From Annulohypoxylon bovei var. microspora (taxonomy: Eukaryota; Ascomycota; Sordariomycetes; Xylariales; Hypoxylaceae), in contig MU405224.1 of assembly GCA_022836615.1 (NCBI GenBank), forward strand, positions 186,001 through 250,000: a stretch of 64,000 bases of DNA, read 5' to 3'. Positions 18,749 through 30,572 of this stretch are shown here, one piece after another (position 1 is the stretch's first letter; each line of letters begins with the position of its first letter). Both the position numbers and the translations under genes were made by a program. Under the pieces are notes generated by a model. That model made no database searches. It was given only the letters and a program-made list of their open reading frames with translations, and was not told the origin of the DNA.

Positions 18749-21700
18749 ATGGCATCAGTTCAGGCTCCCCCGACTGTTCATCATGCTGGATCATCTGGCA
18801 TGGCGCCGCAGATGACTACCCAACAGCTGCAAGAGGTCTTTAATGTTCGTAGCCCCTTTCGATGTGTCTTTTATTATGTTGGGTCTTTTCGAGTGTTGCA
18901 TATGCTAACAGTATTATAGAAATTCCGGCAGATGAAGGAGCAAGGTGTTCCGCAAACCGATCCTGAGTTCATGAAGATGAGTCAATTCCTGATGAACGTT
19001 CAACAGCAGCAGCAAATGCGCAAGCAGCAATACAATTATATGCAGATGCAGGCAGCTCAGATGTCGCATAATGCTCCCAATGGCAACATCAATGGGACGC
19101 AGTCAGGCCCGCGGCCTCAGCAACCCGCCCCACACACTACGCAACCGCCCTCGTCAACCTCCTTGAACACGTCTGCCTTGTTGTCAAGCACTGGGCCAAC
19201 TGTCCAGCCAACCACCTCATCGCCTTCAACGGCCTCTCCCATGGCAGCGCAATTCTCCCCGCAACAGCTTGGTCTCCTTAGGCAACAGATCCAAGCTTTC
19301 AAGTTGCTAAGCAAAAATGCCGGTGTACCATATCAGATGCAGCAGGCACTAAATGCACAGCGTCAACGTAGACAGGCTGTTGCTGAGCAATCAACCCACC
19401 CTTCTGCTCACACAAATTCAACCACAGCAACACCAGCTCCCGAGACGACTAAGGCTGACTCTGTTCCACCTGACGCGGATGTCGAACCTGAAGCTTCTAT
19501 GCCAAAGGGCCGAACTTTCAAGACCATTAAGTCGCCTTACGAAGATAGTCTTGTCCGTAAGGATATTAGCTATCATGACCATACCCAGCGAAGACAACGT
19601 CTCATCATCCCTAGTATCTTTCCTACCGGTGTCGACTTTGAGCAATTGAGGCATGAACGAGAAATCATCATCTTCAACCGCATGAAGGCTAGATACGCCG
19701 AGCTAAAATCATTGCCCGGAAACATCGCCCATTGGGATGCTACCAAGGAGTCACTCGACTCTGATGATACTTTGAAGCGAAAAGCTATCATCGAGCTGAA
19801 GTCGCTCGGGTTGTACGCCAAGCAGCGTGCTTTGCGAGAAAAAATCGGTCGTTCGATGATGCACTACGATAATCTAGCTATGACTACCAATCGCAGTCAA
19901 TATCGACGGACGAAGAAACAAAGCGTGCGCGAGGCTCGCATCACCGAGAAGCTTGAGAAGCAGCAGCGAGACGCTCGTGAGACTCGTGAGAAGAAGAAAC
20001 ACATCGACTTCCTCCAATCTGTTCACCACCACAAGTCTGAGATTTTCAGTGCGGCGCATTCTGCTAAGAACAGAATGTCGAGAATTGGCCGAGCCATGCA
20101 CATGCATCACTTCAACATTGAGAAAGAAGAGCAAAAGCGCATCGAGCGCACTGCCAAGCAACGTCTCCAAGCTCTTAAGGCTAACGATGAAGAAGCCTAT
20201 CTTAAGCTGCTCGACCAGGCCAAGGATACCCGTATCACTCATCTTCTTAGGCAGACCGATGGGTTTTTGCACCAACTTGCGTCCTCCGTCAAGGCACAGC
20301 AACGCCAAGCTGCGGAACGGTACGGCGACGAGGCTGGAGAATTTGTGCAGGAGGAGGAAAGCGAAATTGACGAGGAGGACGAAGAGGCTAATCGCAAGAT
20401 TGATTACTATGCCGTGGCCCATCGTGTCAAGGAAGAAGTCACAGGGCAAGCAAGCATCCTTGTCGGTGGTTCCCTCAAGGAGTACCAGGTTAAAGGTTTG
20501 CAGTGGATGATTTCCCTTTACAACAACAACCTCAACGGTATCCTTGCCGACGAAATGGGTCTCGGAAAGACAATTCAGACGATTAGTCTGATCACATATC
20601 TCATCGAGCGCAAGCTTCAGCAAGGTCCATATCTTGTGATCGTTCCCCTGAGTACCCTGACCAACTGGAATATGGAGTTTGAAAAATGGGCACCGTCTGT
20701 TAGCCGCATAGTATACAAGGGACCTCCGAATGCAAGAAAGCAGCAGCAGGATAAGATCCGACAAGGAAGGTTCCAGGTCTTGCTAACGACCTATGAATAC
20801 ATCATCAAGGATCGCCCGGTTTTGAGCAAGATCAAATGGTTCCACATGATCATTGACGAAGGACACCGTATGAAGAACAGTAATTCGAAGTTGAGTGCTA
20901 CAATCTCTCAGTACTACAACACTCGGTTCCGTCTCATCCTCACCGGTACTCCCCTTCAAAATAACCTGGGTGAACTGTGGGCAATGCTCAACTTCGTCCT
21001 CCCCAATATTTTCAAGTCGGTCAAGACATTCGACGAATGGTTCAATACTCCCTTCGCAAACACCGGTGGGCAAGACAAGATGGAACTAAATGAAGAAGAA
21101 CAAATCCTTGTCATTCGTCGTCTCCATAAAGTGTTACGACCATTCCTACTCCGTCGTCTCAAGAAGGATGTCGAGAAAGATCTACCAGACAAGACAGAGA
21201 AAGTCATCAAGTGCAAGTTCTCCGCGCTCCAGACGCGACTTTACAAGCAGATGGTTACCCACCAGAAGATTACAGTCAGTGATGGAAAGGGTGGTAAGAC
21301 TGGGACTCGCGGCCTTAGCAATATGATCATGCAACTTCGAAAGCTTTGCAACCACCCTTTCGTCTTTGACGAAGTAGAGAACCAGATGAACCCTACGAAC
21401 ACCAGCAATGACCTTCTGTGGCGAACAGCTGGCAAATTTGAGCTGTTGGATCGGATTTTGCCCAAGTACAAAGCCACTGGACATCGTGTCTTGATGTTCT
21501 TCCAGATGACTGCGATCATGGATATCATGGAAGATTTTCTTAGATATCGTGGAGTCCAGTATCTGCGATTGGACGGTACGACAAAATCCGAGGATCGATC
21601 TGATCTTCTGAGAATGTTCAATGCGCCCGACTCGCCGTATTTCATGTTTTTGCTCTCTACTCGTGCGGGTGGTCTGGGTTTGAACTTGCAGACTGCTGAC

Positions 21701-23190
21701 ACTGTCATCATCTACGACTCGGATTGGAATCCTCATCAGGATCTCCAAGCTCAAGATCGTGCTCACCGTATTGGCCAAAAGAACGAGGTGCGTATCTTAC
21801 GGCTCATCAGCTCTAACTCTGTCGAGGAGAAGATTTTGGAACGCGCAAGATATAAGCTTGATATGGATGGCAAGGTTATCCAAGCCGGTCGGTTTGATAA
21901 TAAATCGTCGGAGACCGATCGTGATGCCATGCTTCGAACACTGCTAGAGTCCGCAGATATGGCCGAGGCCGGCGACCAAGACGAGATGGATGATGAAGAA
22001 CTAAACATGATCCTCGCTCGAAGTGATGATGAGGTCGTCGTCTTTCAAAAGCTTGATGAGGAACGTGACAAAAGCCTCACCTATGGTAGCGTTCCAGGCT
22101 CGAAACGTGTCCCGCGACTTATGGGTGAAAATGAACTTCCCGAGATCTATCTATCAGAAGGCAATCCTGTTGATGAAGAGCAAGAAGAGGTCTTGGGTCG
22201 CGGTGCTCGCGAGAGGACCCGAGTCAAATATGACGACGGCTTAACCGAAGAGCAATGGCTCATGGCCGTGGATGACGACGAGGACAGTCCAGAGGCTGCA
22301 GCCGCGCGTAAGCAGGCCCGAAAAGATAAGCGGGAAACTAATAGGGTAAGGAGGATGGGGGGACCAGGTACTTCAGGCGCCAATTCTCCGAGTGCAAGTC
22401 GTGCAAGCACCGAAGAAGTCGAGACACCGCCCAAGAAGCGCGGTCGTAAGCCCGGTAGTAAGAACGAGAAACGCAAGGCCGAGGATGACGATGGTGAGCC
22501 GCCTGCCAAGAAGCGACGAGGGCCTCAGGGACGCCCTCGAGCAACATTTGGCAACGGCAGCGACTCGCGTCTCGGCCCTGAGCTGCGACAAGTTCTTCAG
22601 AGAAGTCTACGAAATCTTTACGATAGTTTGATGGGTCTCGAAGCCGATATTGCACCAGAAGATCAGGTTGACGACGACGATGACGATGAACCCACCAAAC
22701 GACTAATTATAGGCCCCTTCGTCAAGTTACCGTCCAAACGTGACTACGGCGACTACTATGTTCTCATCCAGAATCCGATTTGCATGAATCAGATCCAGGT
22801 TAAGATCAAGAAGGAAGAGTACAACAGCATCAACGATATGCGCAGAGATATCGTCTTGATGTGCAACAATTGCAGAACCTATAACGAAGATGGCAGTCTT
22901 CTTTATTCGGATGCAATTGTGATGGAGGTATGTTTTTGACAACCCTAACAAGCTTCGGTTCTTTATACTAACACGAGTAGAATTTATTCAACTCGAAAGC
23001 GCAAGAAGAAATCAACGAGCATCCGGAACTGGGCGAGCTCGAAGACCAGTACGGGAAGGATAGCTCGGTCCCCCCTACTAGCGCTGGTACACCTCAATCC
23101 TCCGCAAACACCACGAGAATAAAGCTGGTGACCAACGGTGCCAGTCAAGGAGGTATGGGTACAGGCGGCGCCCTGAGTGACGGTGAATGA
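18749..23190 (+). CDS. SNF2-family chromatin remodeller, RSC catalytic subunit (Sth1/Snf21)
   Basis: Exons are 18749-18844, 18920-22927 and 22981-23190, giving 1437 aa. The first intron has an unusual GTTCGT donor; the second is GTATGT...CGAGTAG. Domains in order: a QLQ-like motif (LLRQQIQAFKLL, about residue 147), an HSA region (about 360-445), the SNF2 ATPase with Walker A DEMGLGKT (about 575) and Walker B DEGH (about 678), helicase C with SxRAGGLGLNLQ and DRAHRIGQ, a SnAC-like acidic linker, an AT-hook KKRGRKPGSK (about 1205), and a C-terminal bromodomain (about 1250-1375) with NPICMNQI and NNCRTYNED. The short C-terminal exon completes the last bromodomain helix, so the frame ending in intron 2 would be truncated. 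The enzyme slides and ejects nucleosomes in the nucleus. SWI/SNF Snf2 has the same layout. The choice of Sth1/Snf21 rests on overall length and N-terminus and is less sure than the family. Confidence 0.93.
18845..18919 (+). other. intron 1 of the RSC ATPase gene
   Basis: 75 bp, donor GTTCGT (non-consensus), CTAAC branch site, acceptor TTATAG. It joins LQEVFN to KFRQMKEQG in frame. Confidence 0.75.
22928..22980 (+). other. intron 2 of the RSC ATPase gene
   Basis: 53 bp, GTATGT donor, CTAAC branch site, GAGTAG acceptor. It joins AIVME to NLFNSKA, as bromodomains require. Confidence 0.88.
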
Positions 23191-24341
23191 TAAGTCCTGG
23201 GAATACCTAATCACCCAGGATCCACGGATATGGCCAAACGGGCGGCCAACAGTCCTACTTGCAGTCGTAATTACTATTCGGGCGGCTTTGCCAACGTGTT
23301 TTGTGAAACAAAGATTTGCTTAGACCGCGCAGGTTCCACCCCCCAAAAAACAGGGGAGAGAGGTTTTAGGCGTTTTGAGGTTCTTGTCCCCTTTTTTAAA
23401 CAGGCAGATAGGGGAAGAGAGACGAATGGCAAACGTGTACCACAATCCACCACCTTGAGTTATCTGGAGAGGCTAAAGCAATACCCCGGGCTCTTCTCTG
23501 CCTTTTGCTTACTATTATTAAACTACGCTCTTAGTATATGAATATGTCCCTCCGGTTCTTGTTTTTATTTTGTGAGCTTTTTGATTGCCGTCCGGTCCGC
23601 GTAGTGTTCCGATATGTATGTAGTGTATGGATAATATGTTTATGTTCAACAGCCCTGAAAAAAAAGGACGGTGCGGTTAGGTAGGTAGGTAAGGTCATTG
23701 TATTGCTACGTTTCGCTAGTCTTCACAACCAACTAAGTACATGTATGTATGCCTATCTTGTATCGTAGCCACTTCCTACTAGCTAGGTAGGTAGAGACGG
23801 AGACGGGGGAAGAAGTTGGCTGGTGGATGGGGGCTTGGGATTTACAGGGCATCGCCTACCTCCTGATAAACAGTCAGAACTCAATCCCCTTAGGTACCTA
23901 GGTATTCATAATTTGATTCCGCCTTTCAAACCCCCGAGCCATAACTAGCGATTGTAAACTAGAGTTGATCATTTCTCCCATGGTGGCATACGTTACCAAG
24001 TATCACTACTCTGGTGTGTTTATGATCTAGAATCTAGAGTAATTGAGAGCAATAGAAATCTTCGTCTTATTCAGTGTAGAATTTAGCTAGCTCTTGGTAT
24101 CGATAGGTTGTGCCTATCAACCATAGATGTCAACTAAGACCCCCTGCTGCGCCTGCATACTAGGTACCTCCTAAACAGAAGCAATTCTGCCCGTGCAACG
24201 TAGAAGTGTTCTGCTATTATCCATCCCTTATTCCTTTATCTTAGAACCCCTCAATTCTTTCGAGTGTGTACTTAGATCCTCCTTAGACCTCATTCGTTCC
24301 ATAGATTCAGTCCAGAATATGTTTTTTTTTTTGGTCAAGGC
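23191..24341. other. intergenic between convergent genes
   Basis: 1.15 kb with 3' regions of both neighbours. TAGGTAGGTA words are dense around 23680-23800 and near 23890. No gene or RNA seen. Confidence 0.6.
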
Positions 24342-25616
24342 TTACTGGTGATTTGACCTAGCTTCACGATCATGCTCATGCAATTCCCACACGTCGTCGG
24401 CGCTCGGGGCGGACGGGTGTTTCATAGCACTGCGGCCGGGGGGAGTAGGGAATATAACAGGATGGATTGTGGGGTGATCTACTCGCCGCAGCAGAATAGT
24501 TCTATACAACTCCTCGAGGCAGTTTAACCAGCAAGCCTCCCATTTGCAGTTGGTTGAGCTAGTACAGTCGCCTAGGTTCTGAAAGACATCGGCTACTATT
24601 TCGACTCCAGCGCGCCCGTGGTTATGTATGGTGATAGCATTGTCTGTTGGGCATTGATTGCAACCGGTGAGTGAATATGACTGGAGCTCGAATTTGTCCA
24701 TGTCCCAACCGTCGAGCCTCGTAGGTTCCGTGAGGAGCACTTTCCAGTGCGCCATGGCGACAAGCTCCGAGATAATCCTATGAACACTCAATTTGTCTAA
24801 ACTGTCCCACGAAAAGTGGCTCAAGGAGGGCTGGAATCCATACCGAAACTGCCCACTGTGAGAACAGGACTTGAATATCTCTTCCATGAGCCAGGATTTT
24901 GAGGAGCGGAAGAAGGGTTTGACCTTCTCGGGTTGGAGCAGTACTCGTTGAACCTTGTGGAAGAATAAAGAGCCGTTCACGACGGTGGCTTCGGTGTCCA
25001 ACTTGACGTATCCGTGGATGAACTCCGGGTTATAGCAAGATGTCCATAGCCTGGCAAGCTTCCAGTCGGTGGATATGGACAGACGAGAAAGCGGTAAGTT
25101 AGCTCCCGGGTTTCCGAGAGTACCCTCTAGGGCCTCGCGAGCCTTGTCGAAGGTGATGACATGCTGCGGCCATAGAGGGCCAAAGGTCATAACACCTTTA
25201 GGACGTAGGTTGAGCCGATCACGAACTATGATAGAGTTATTTTGAACATTCCGGCTCTCTCCTGTAGGGTTCTGGTGGAGCTTTGCGCAACGCAAACAGA
25301 CGAAACGATGCAAGTAGTCGTCAGCCAGCAATTGCAAGAACTTATATCTCGGATCAAGGACCGACTCCGAACCGATAGCCGAACGTCTGCAATCCTGTAA
25401 ACCTTTTTGGACAAACGAGAGGCAATATTTGCCATACTCTGTAGTGCTGATTAGGCTGAGGGCAGATTTGCAGGTTAATGAGAATAATATGACATAGGGA
25501 GGGTCAAGGAAGGCTAATATCTCAAAGACTAGTTCTGGCGGTAGGTCTAGGATCCGGCATGCGCCGGGTAAGACGGAGGGTGTTTGTTGAACCGTGACTT
25601 CGTTCGAAGTCGACAT
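24342..25616 (-). CDS. F-box domain protein, 424 aa
   Basis: Single exon from ATG 25616. At residues 20-60, CRILDLPPELVFEILAFLDPPYVILFSLTCKSALSLI is interpreted as an F-box (LPPEL...IL.FL....L..L..TCK). F-boxes bind Skp1 and recruit substrates to SCF ubiquitin ligases. The rest has no repeat domain, but a pair of cysteines (FVCLRCAKLHQN, about 105-116) and later CNQCPTDN could bind metal. A similar F-box plus small Cys motif layout is common in large, poorly conserved fungal F-box families. The substrate cannot be guessed. The Ser/Pro/His-rich tail is disordered. It is divergent from the SUN-domain gene. Confidence 0.72.
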   Translation of the reverse strand: MSTSNEVTVQQTPSVLPGACRILDLPPELVFEILAFLDPPYVILFSLTCKSALSLISTTEYGKYCLSFVQKGLQDCRRSAIGSESVLDPRYKFLQLLADDYLHRFVCLRCAKLHQNPTGESRNVQNNSIIVRDRLNLRPKGVMTFGPLWPQHVITFDKAREALEGTLGNPGANLPLSRLSISTDWKLARLWTSCYNPEFIHGYVKLDTEATVVNGSLFFHKVQRVLLQPEKVKPFFRSSKSWLMEEIFKSCSHSGQFRYGFQPSLSHFSWDSLDKLSVHRIISELVAMAHWKVLLTEPTRLDGWDMDKFELQSYSLTGCNQCPTDNAITIHNHGRAGVEIVADVFQNLGDCTSSTNCKWEACWLNCLEELYRTILLRRVDHPTIHPVIFPTPPGRSAMKHPSAPSADDVWELHEHDREARSNHQ

Positions 25617-26300
25617 GTCTGCAGGGAAATTTGGTTCATAGGTAGGTATTTTCTATGTTTACATGACATATAATTCCCGTATGAAGAGAAGTCTGGTTCG
25701 AAGGACATGGACGCTCCGTCTTGCCCGTCGCCCCTAAAAAACTTGAATTTGCTCGAAAGAAAATAGGTAACCGGTACCTAAATGAATAAACATTTGGGGA
25801 TGTTGAAGGTGAAGAGGTGAAGAAGTGGAAACGCGGGTCCAGAATATTAAGTCTGCAGATTGAAGATTACGTAGGTACCCTCGAAGTGGCATTTACCTAC
25901 TGTACCGCCCCTTTCTCATTCATGACGGGCACCTGCAGTGTGGAATGGAGGTGAAGATGCAGGTACCTCGTGCCTACCCTATTAGCGCAGATAACGAGAG
26001 CATAGGCCACTGCAATCTGATATATTATTTCCCGCTAAACCATTTCGGGGAAAAGATGAAACCGCATCTCAAAGTTCGAACGACGGTAACCGACCACTCG
26101 TAGTTTCTATGTTTAGAAAGGTAGCGCTGGGAGCTTAAGTAATATAGTATTATACCTACCTAGGTAGCTACTTGTTACGTCAAGCTGTATCTTTGATGTT
26201 CCGTGTCCTACAACAACTATTCTGTAGTACCACCACCATAAATCCTTAACCCCTATGGACCATCCCTTTGTACGACGGGAGTCCTCTCACCACATCTGCA
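25617..26300. promoter_or_regulatory. divergent promoter region, F-box / SUN gene
   Basis: 684 bp between divergent starts. It contains ACCTACCTAGGTAGCTAC-like palindromic words near 26155. An ATG at 26254 is out of frame with the SUN gene and could act as a short upstream frame. Confidence 0.45.
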
Positions 26301-29222
26301 ATGTGGCTCGCACAAGAGAAGAGGCGATATATAATTACCATACTTTCGCCTGCGCTTCTAATAGCAAGCCATGCACTCGGTCAACCTGACTCAAGCCCTT
26401 CCATCACTCAAGATGTCGCAAAGCCTGCCTCGACTTCAGCATCGGCCGAGCCTACGTGCGAATCGAAGACGGTGAACTACATCACCCATACCTTGCCTCA
26501 ACAATGCCTTACGTCCGCCCCTTCAACCTTCTCGACCCCGGTATCCGTCAGCGCTACCGTCACGTCTTCCGAACCGACCCCTAGCCCTAGCAATGGCGAC
26601 AGCACCGATCAAGAAGAGCTCGACGCCGATGGCAACGACCTTAGCACTGGCGCGTTCATGTCGTTCGAGGAATGGAAGGCCATGATGCTCGAGAAATCAG
26701 GCCAAGAAGCCTTAGAACCCAGACACCGCAAGACTAAAGAGACGCACGGCGACTATCCGGGGGATGACTTTGATAGCCTGGGGGATGAAGGCGAGGTGTC
26801 GCTCGACTTCGACGCGTACTCGGACAGGATCTCCGAGCTCGCGTCGTCGACGAAGCCGTCGCAGAGAGAGAAGGATAAGGAAAGGCAGGTTGAAAAAGTG
26901 AGCTATGACGAGGGGCTGGCCCAGAGCTACCGTAGTAAGGATGCGGGGACGACGTGTAAGGAGAGGTTTTCATACGCCTCGTTCGATGCTGGCGCGACGA
27001 TTAAGAAGGCGAACCCTGGTGCTAAGAACGCCAAGGCTATCCTGGTCGAGAACAAGGACTCGTACATGCTCCTAGAGTGTGCCATGAAGAGCAAATTCGT
27101 CATTGTCGAACTGAGTGACGATATCCTAGTCGATACTGTTGTCATAGCTAACTTCGAGTTCTTTTCGAGCATGTTGCGCCACTTCCGAGTCAGTGTGAGC
27201 GATCGTTATCCCGTCAAGGAGGAGAAATGGAAGGTATTAGGCACTTTCCAGGCCCGTAATTCCAGAAATATCCAACCGTTTCTAGTCGAGAACCCTCAAA
27301 TCTGGGCTAAATATTTGCGGATCGAGATTCTGACCCATTATGGTAATGAGTATTATTGTCCCATGTCCTTGTTACGAGTCCATGGCACGCGCATGCTCGA
27401 CTCGTGGAAAGAGGCCGACCCAGCCGATCTTGAAGTCGAGGACGATAGCAGTAAGACGGTATCTGAAGGCACCGAGGAAACTGTCGAGGTGGCCGAAGCC
27501 GAACCTGAGGAAGTCGAGGTAGCCGAGCCACCCCTGCCTGAGACTGAGGTGGTAAACTTAGAGCAGAGTGACTTTATCCCCTACTGGGATGAGTCATATT
27601 TCCACTACAAATACCCCTTTAACTTGACGTGCGCCGCCTCCGATGGAAGGGAGTTTGCATCTCATCTCAACGAAGAACGCGCTCAAAACACCGCCGCGGG
27701 TGAAACCCAGCCTGTTGAACCTGCGGAACCAACAGCTTCAGGCAACCCGAGCACGTCTTCCTCTGGGGCCCCAACCACGCAATCTACCAGCCAGACAATC
27801 ACGGACTCGGGGAGGACTACATCTCCTAGCGACTCGGGAGAGATATCAGGGAGCACAGCCATCGAAAATTCGACGGAGTCAGCATCGAGCACAACATCCA
27901 CCTCAGACGCAAGATCAGCCACCGCGACCCCGGCAACAACACCCACTACGATCACACCTCCGAGCCTCGCAAAGACAGCCAGCGCGCAGTCGTCCCCTAA
28001 GAGCCGGACGCCCGCCTCCACGTCTCTGAAGCCGCCCTCGCGGTCCGTCACCGTGTCCAAGGGCCAGCCCTCGGGCTCTCCCGCGACGCCGCGCAACAAG
28101 ACCGGCACGGCCACGACGTCGTCCGCCGCCTCGGCCCCCACCATCCAGGACTCGTTCTTCAAGGCGCTTAACAAGCGCATCCAGGCCCTCGAGTCCAACA
28201 CCACCCTCTCGCTGCAATACATCGAGTCGCAGTCGCGCTTCCTGCAGGAGGCCCTCGCGCGCCTCGAGCGCCGCCAGGTCGCCAAGGTCGACCTGTTCCT
28301 CGACACCCTCAACAAGACCGTCCTCGGCGACCTGCGCGAGGTCCGCACCCAGTACGACCAGATCTGGCAGTCCACCGTCATCGCCCTCGAGACCCAGCGC
28401 GAGCAGTCCGAGCGCGAGATCGTCGCCCTCAGCTCCCGCCTCGGCGTCCTCGCCGACGAGGTCGTCTTCCAGAAGCGCATGGCCATCGTCCAGTCCGTCC
28501 TGCTGCTCGGCTGCCTCGTCCTCGTCATCTTCTCCCGCGGCGGCATCGCCTCCGTCGCCGCCGACGCCTACTACCCCACCGACCGCTTCCTCGGCGCCGT
28601 CTCCCCCTCCAGGCTCGTCGCCTCTCCGCTCTTCCCCTCCCCGCCTCGCCCGCAGCAGCAGCAGCAGCAGCAGCAACACGGCGACGACAACCACCATCCC
28701 CACCGTCGCCACCCCGGCCCCGACGTCCCCCTCCTCTCCGTCGAGGAGGCGAGTCCCGAGGTCCGTGTACGACGTAGTCCAAGCCAGACCTCCGAATCCT
28801 CGTCCTCCCTGCGCCACCGACCGAGGAGGAACTCTCGGGCTACATCCACCGAGTCGACGAGCCGCCACCGCCGACCCTCGACCGAGTCCGCGCCTGCCTC
28901 CACAGGCTTTTTCCGCGCCGCTACGCCGTCGAGCGTCGACCTGGGCTACGACTCTGAACCCGTCATGATGTCCGGCAGGGGTGGCGGGAGCCGAGATGGT
29001 GGGGACGGGGACTACTACGCCACGAACGGCGATGAAGTAGCCACGGGGAAGGGAATCGCGCCGAGTTACCAGGAAGCGCTGGCGAGGAAGTCGGAGAGAC
29101 AGCTGACGCCATCCTCGGATGTCGACGGTGCAGAGTACATTCCTCTATCAAGCAGGCCGCCCTTGACGCACAGCACTTCGGCGCGGAAGCCTCTACCCGC
29201 CTTACCGGAGGATCCCGATTAG
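26301..29222 (+). CDS. SUN-domain ER membrane protein (SLP1-like)
   Basis: 973 aa from ATG 26301. Upstream in-frame sequence lacks ATG. A signal peptide (MWLAQEKRRYIITILSPALL, residues 1-30) is followed by a Ser/Thr-rich luminal stretch with the SFEEWK motif (about 120) seen in SLP1 proteins. The SUN domain spans about residues 215-370, including FSYASFDAGATI, VELSDDILVDTVVIANFEFFS and HYGNEYYCPMSLLRVHG. A second Ser/Thr/Pro-rich region, a coiled coil (about 613-725) and one membrane helix (QSVLLLGCLVLVIFS, about 730-747) follow. The C-terminal tail is cytosolic, with a polyglutamine tract at 28652-28675. Yeast Slp1 pairs with Emp65 in the ER to protect soluble proteins from degradation. From about 28000 to 28900 codons end almost only in G or C, unlike the 5' half. 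Confidence 0.87.
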   Translation: MWLAQEKRRYIITILSPALLIASHALGQPDSSPSITQDVAKPASTSASAEPTCESKTVNYITHTLPQQCLTSAPSTFSTPVSVSATVTSSEPTPSPSNGDSTDQEELDADGNDLSTGAFMSFEEWKAMMLEKSGQEALEPRHRKTKETHGDYPGDDFDSLGDEGEVSLDFDAYSDRISELASSTKPSQREKDKERQVEKVSYDEGLAQSYRSKDAGTTCKERFSYASFDAGATIKKANPGAKNAKAILVENKDSYMLLECAMKSKFVIVELSDDILVDTVVIANFEFFSSMLRHFRVSVSDRYPVKEEKWKVLGTFQARNSRNIQPFLVENPQIWAKYLRIEILTHYGNEYYCPMSLLRVHGTRMLDSWKEADPADLEVEDDSSKTVSEGTEETVEVAEAEPEEVEVAEPPLPETEVVNLEQSDFIPYWDESYFHYKYPFNLTCAASDGREFASHLNEERAQNTAAGETQPVEPAEPTASGNPSTSSSGAPTTQSTSQTITDSGRTTSPSDSGEISGSTAIENSTESASSTTSTSDARSATATPATTPTTITPPSLAKTASAQSSPKSRTPASTSLKPPSRSVTVSKGQPSGSPATPRNKTGTATTSSAASAPTIQDSFFKALNKRIQALESNTTLSLQYIESQSRFLQEALARLERRQVAKVDLFLDTLNKTVLGDLREVRTQYDQIWQSTVIALETQREQSEREIVALSSRLGVLADEVVFQKRMAIVQSVLLLGCLVLVIFSRGGIASVAADAYYPTDRFLGAVSPSRLVASPLFPSPPRPQQQQQQQQHGDDNHHPHRRHPGPDVPLLSVEEASPEVRVRRSPSQTSESSSSLRHRPRRNSRATSTESTSRHRRPSTESAPASTGFFRAATPSSVDLGYDSEPVMMSGRGGGSRDGGDGDYYATNGDEVATGKGIAPSYQEALARKSERQLTPSSDVDGAEYIPLSSRPPLTHSTSARKPLPALPEDPD
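28652..28675 (+). repeat. CAG microsatellite (polyglutamine)
   Basis: Eight or so CAG/CAA triplets in frame within the cytosolic tail of the SUN-domain protein. Confidence 0.9.
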
Positions 29223-30572
29223 AATATGTATTATATATAGTCCATGTAAGGCCAACTTGATAGCTATGAATAATGAGACCATGAATAAAGGGAGATGTGT
29301 ACCAGTACTACAGGCATCTGTATGGTCACTATTTTTCATGCACACATAAAAATACTCAGCATAGTTATATATGAAGTCACTCGATGTTAGCTATGTAACT
29401 CTATGGAAAGCTTCGCGAATTTTATGCTGTGTCTGGCTAATTTCCTCCGCCCAGTACCAACAGATTGACAATTACCTCCCAGCCTAAAATCAAGTCGTCA
29501 CCAAACCTTGAAATTGAGAGGCGTGCTTTTTCTCCCTAGATCTTGACCGGTTAGTCGTAGAGTTACCAGTGTTTACTCCATTCGATGCCGTTGACTGAGT
29601 GCGCATCGCAAGCTTTGGCGGAAACGTTCAGATTCAGGAATAGAGTCAAGATAAATACCAGACCATGCTTAGTGTGATGTCAACTGCATAGGTCCGGCAC
29701 CCAAGGGTTTGTCAAAATTGTACTTGGAGAATTTCTGCTCGCGTGTCGAGCGTGAACAAGTATTTGTTCTGTCGTCTGCATTAAACCTCCGTGATGGTCT
29801 TTGGGCTGTTGTTGAATCACGCATCGAAGTCGACTGTGACTAAAGACCGTCCGAGGTCATCTATTCGTCGTTGACAGGTTCAGAAAGTTCCCTGGCTGAT
29901 ATAGTGACGAAATAATGATCTAAATTATTAAAAGGGGTTATGGTTAGCACCTATTGGGTTTATTTGATCGAGGGATAGACATATTATAACCGTACCGTAT
30001 GAGAGACAAAAGGAAATCGATTATAACTCCGGTTCATCACTGAGGAAGAACCCCAGGACTGTTTGGCGTTGAGGTGTAGTACCATAGGATGTCCTAGATG
30101 ATATAGGAGTTTGTGGCGTAGTGAATCGAAAATCACCGGCAAGGAGATCGTACAAGATTCAACAATAAGTTGAGATTCAAGCCATTTCGTAGTAAAATGG
30201 CATTCTTGGTGATTTTTGGATTTTTGGGTTTTTGGATTTTCTTGATTATCTCGTTAGAAATCATCGCAATCGCGAGTTCGAGGGACACTAGAAATTTGCC
30301 CTCCTGGATGTGGGCGATACTGATAGGCCCCGTCCGAAAAGAGAAACGAAAACACATGTAACAGCCTGAGTTGAAGTTAGTCGGGGCTCTTTAAGTTCTT
30401 TGGGCTTAGATTAAGGTCACACTTACTAGCAAGTATATTGGGATTAACTGGCCACTCGAATTCTGTGGTCATTGGGAAATCATTCCGAATTAGAGGATGA
30501 GGCTTGTTAAATGTCGCGCAGTAAAATTATCTCCCGGAAGAAGCGCGTAGAGGCTTCCGAGAGCTCATAGGC
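29223..30572. other. intergenic between convergent genes
   Basis: 1.35 kb of AT-leaning 3' sequence. Short overlapping frames at 30133-30361 on both strands look like chance. No RNA gene seen. Confidence 0.6.

Noticed and set aside
19874..20764. 296-codon antisense frame in the RSC ATPase gene
   Set aside because: Lies entirely opposite conserved HSA/ATPase coding sequence; Leu/Val/Ser-rich shadow.
27683..28868. Long antisense frames (287 and 317 codons) opposite the SUN gene
   Set aside because: They arise because the sense strand avoids A/T at third positions. The translations are Gly/Arg/Glu-rich without domains.
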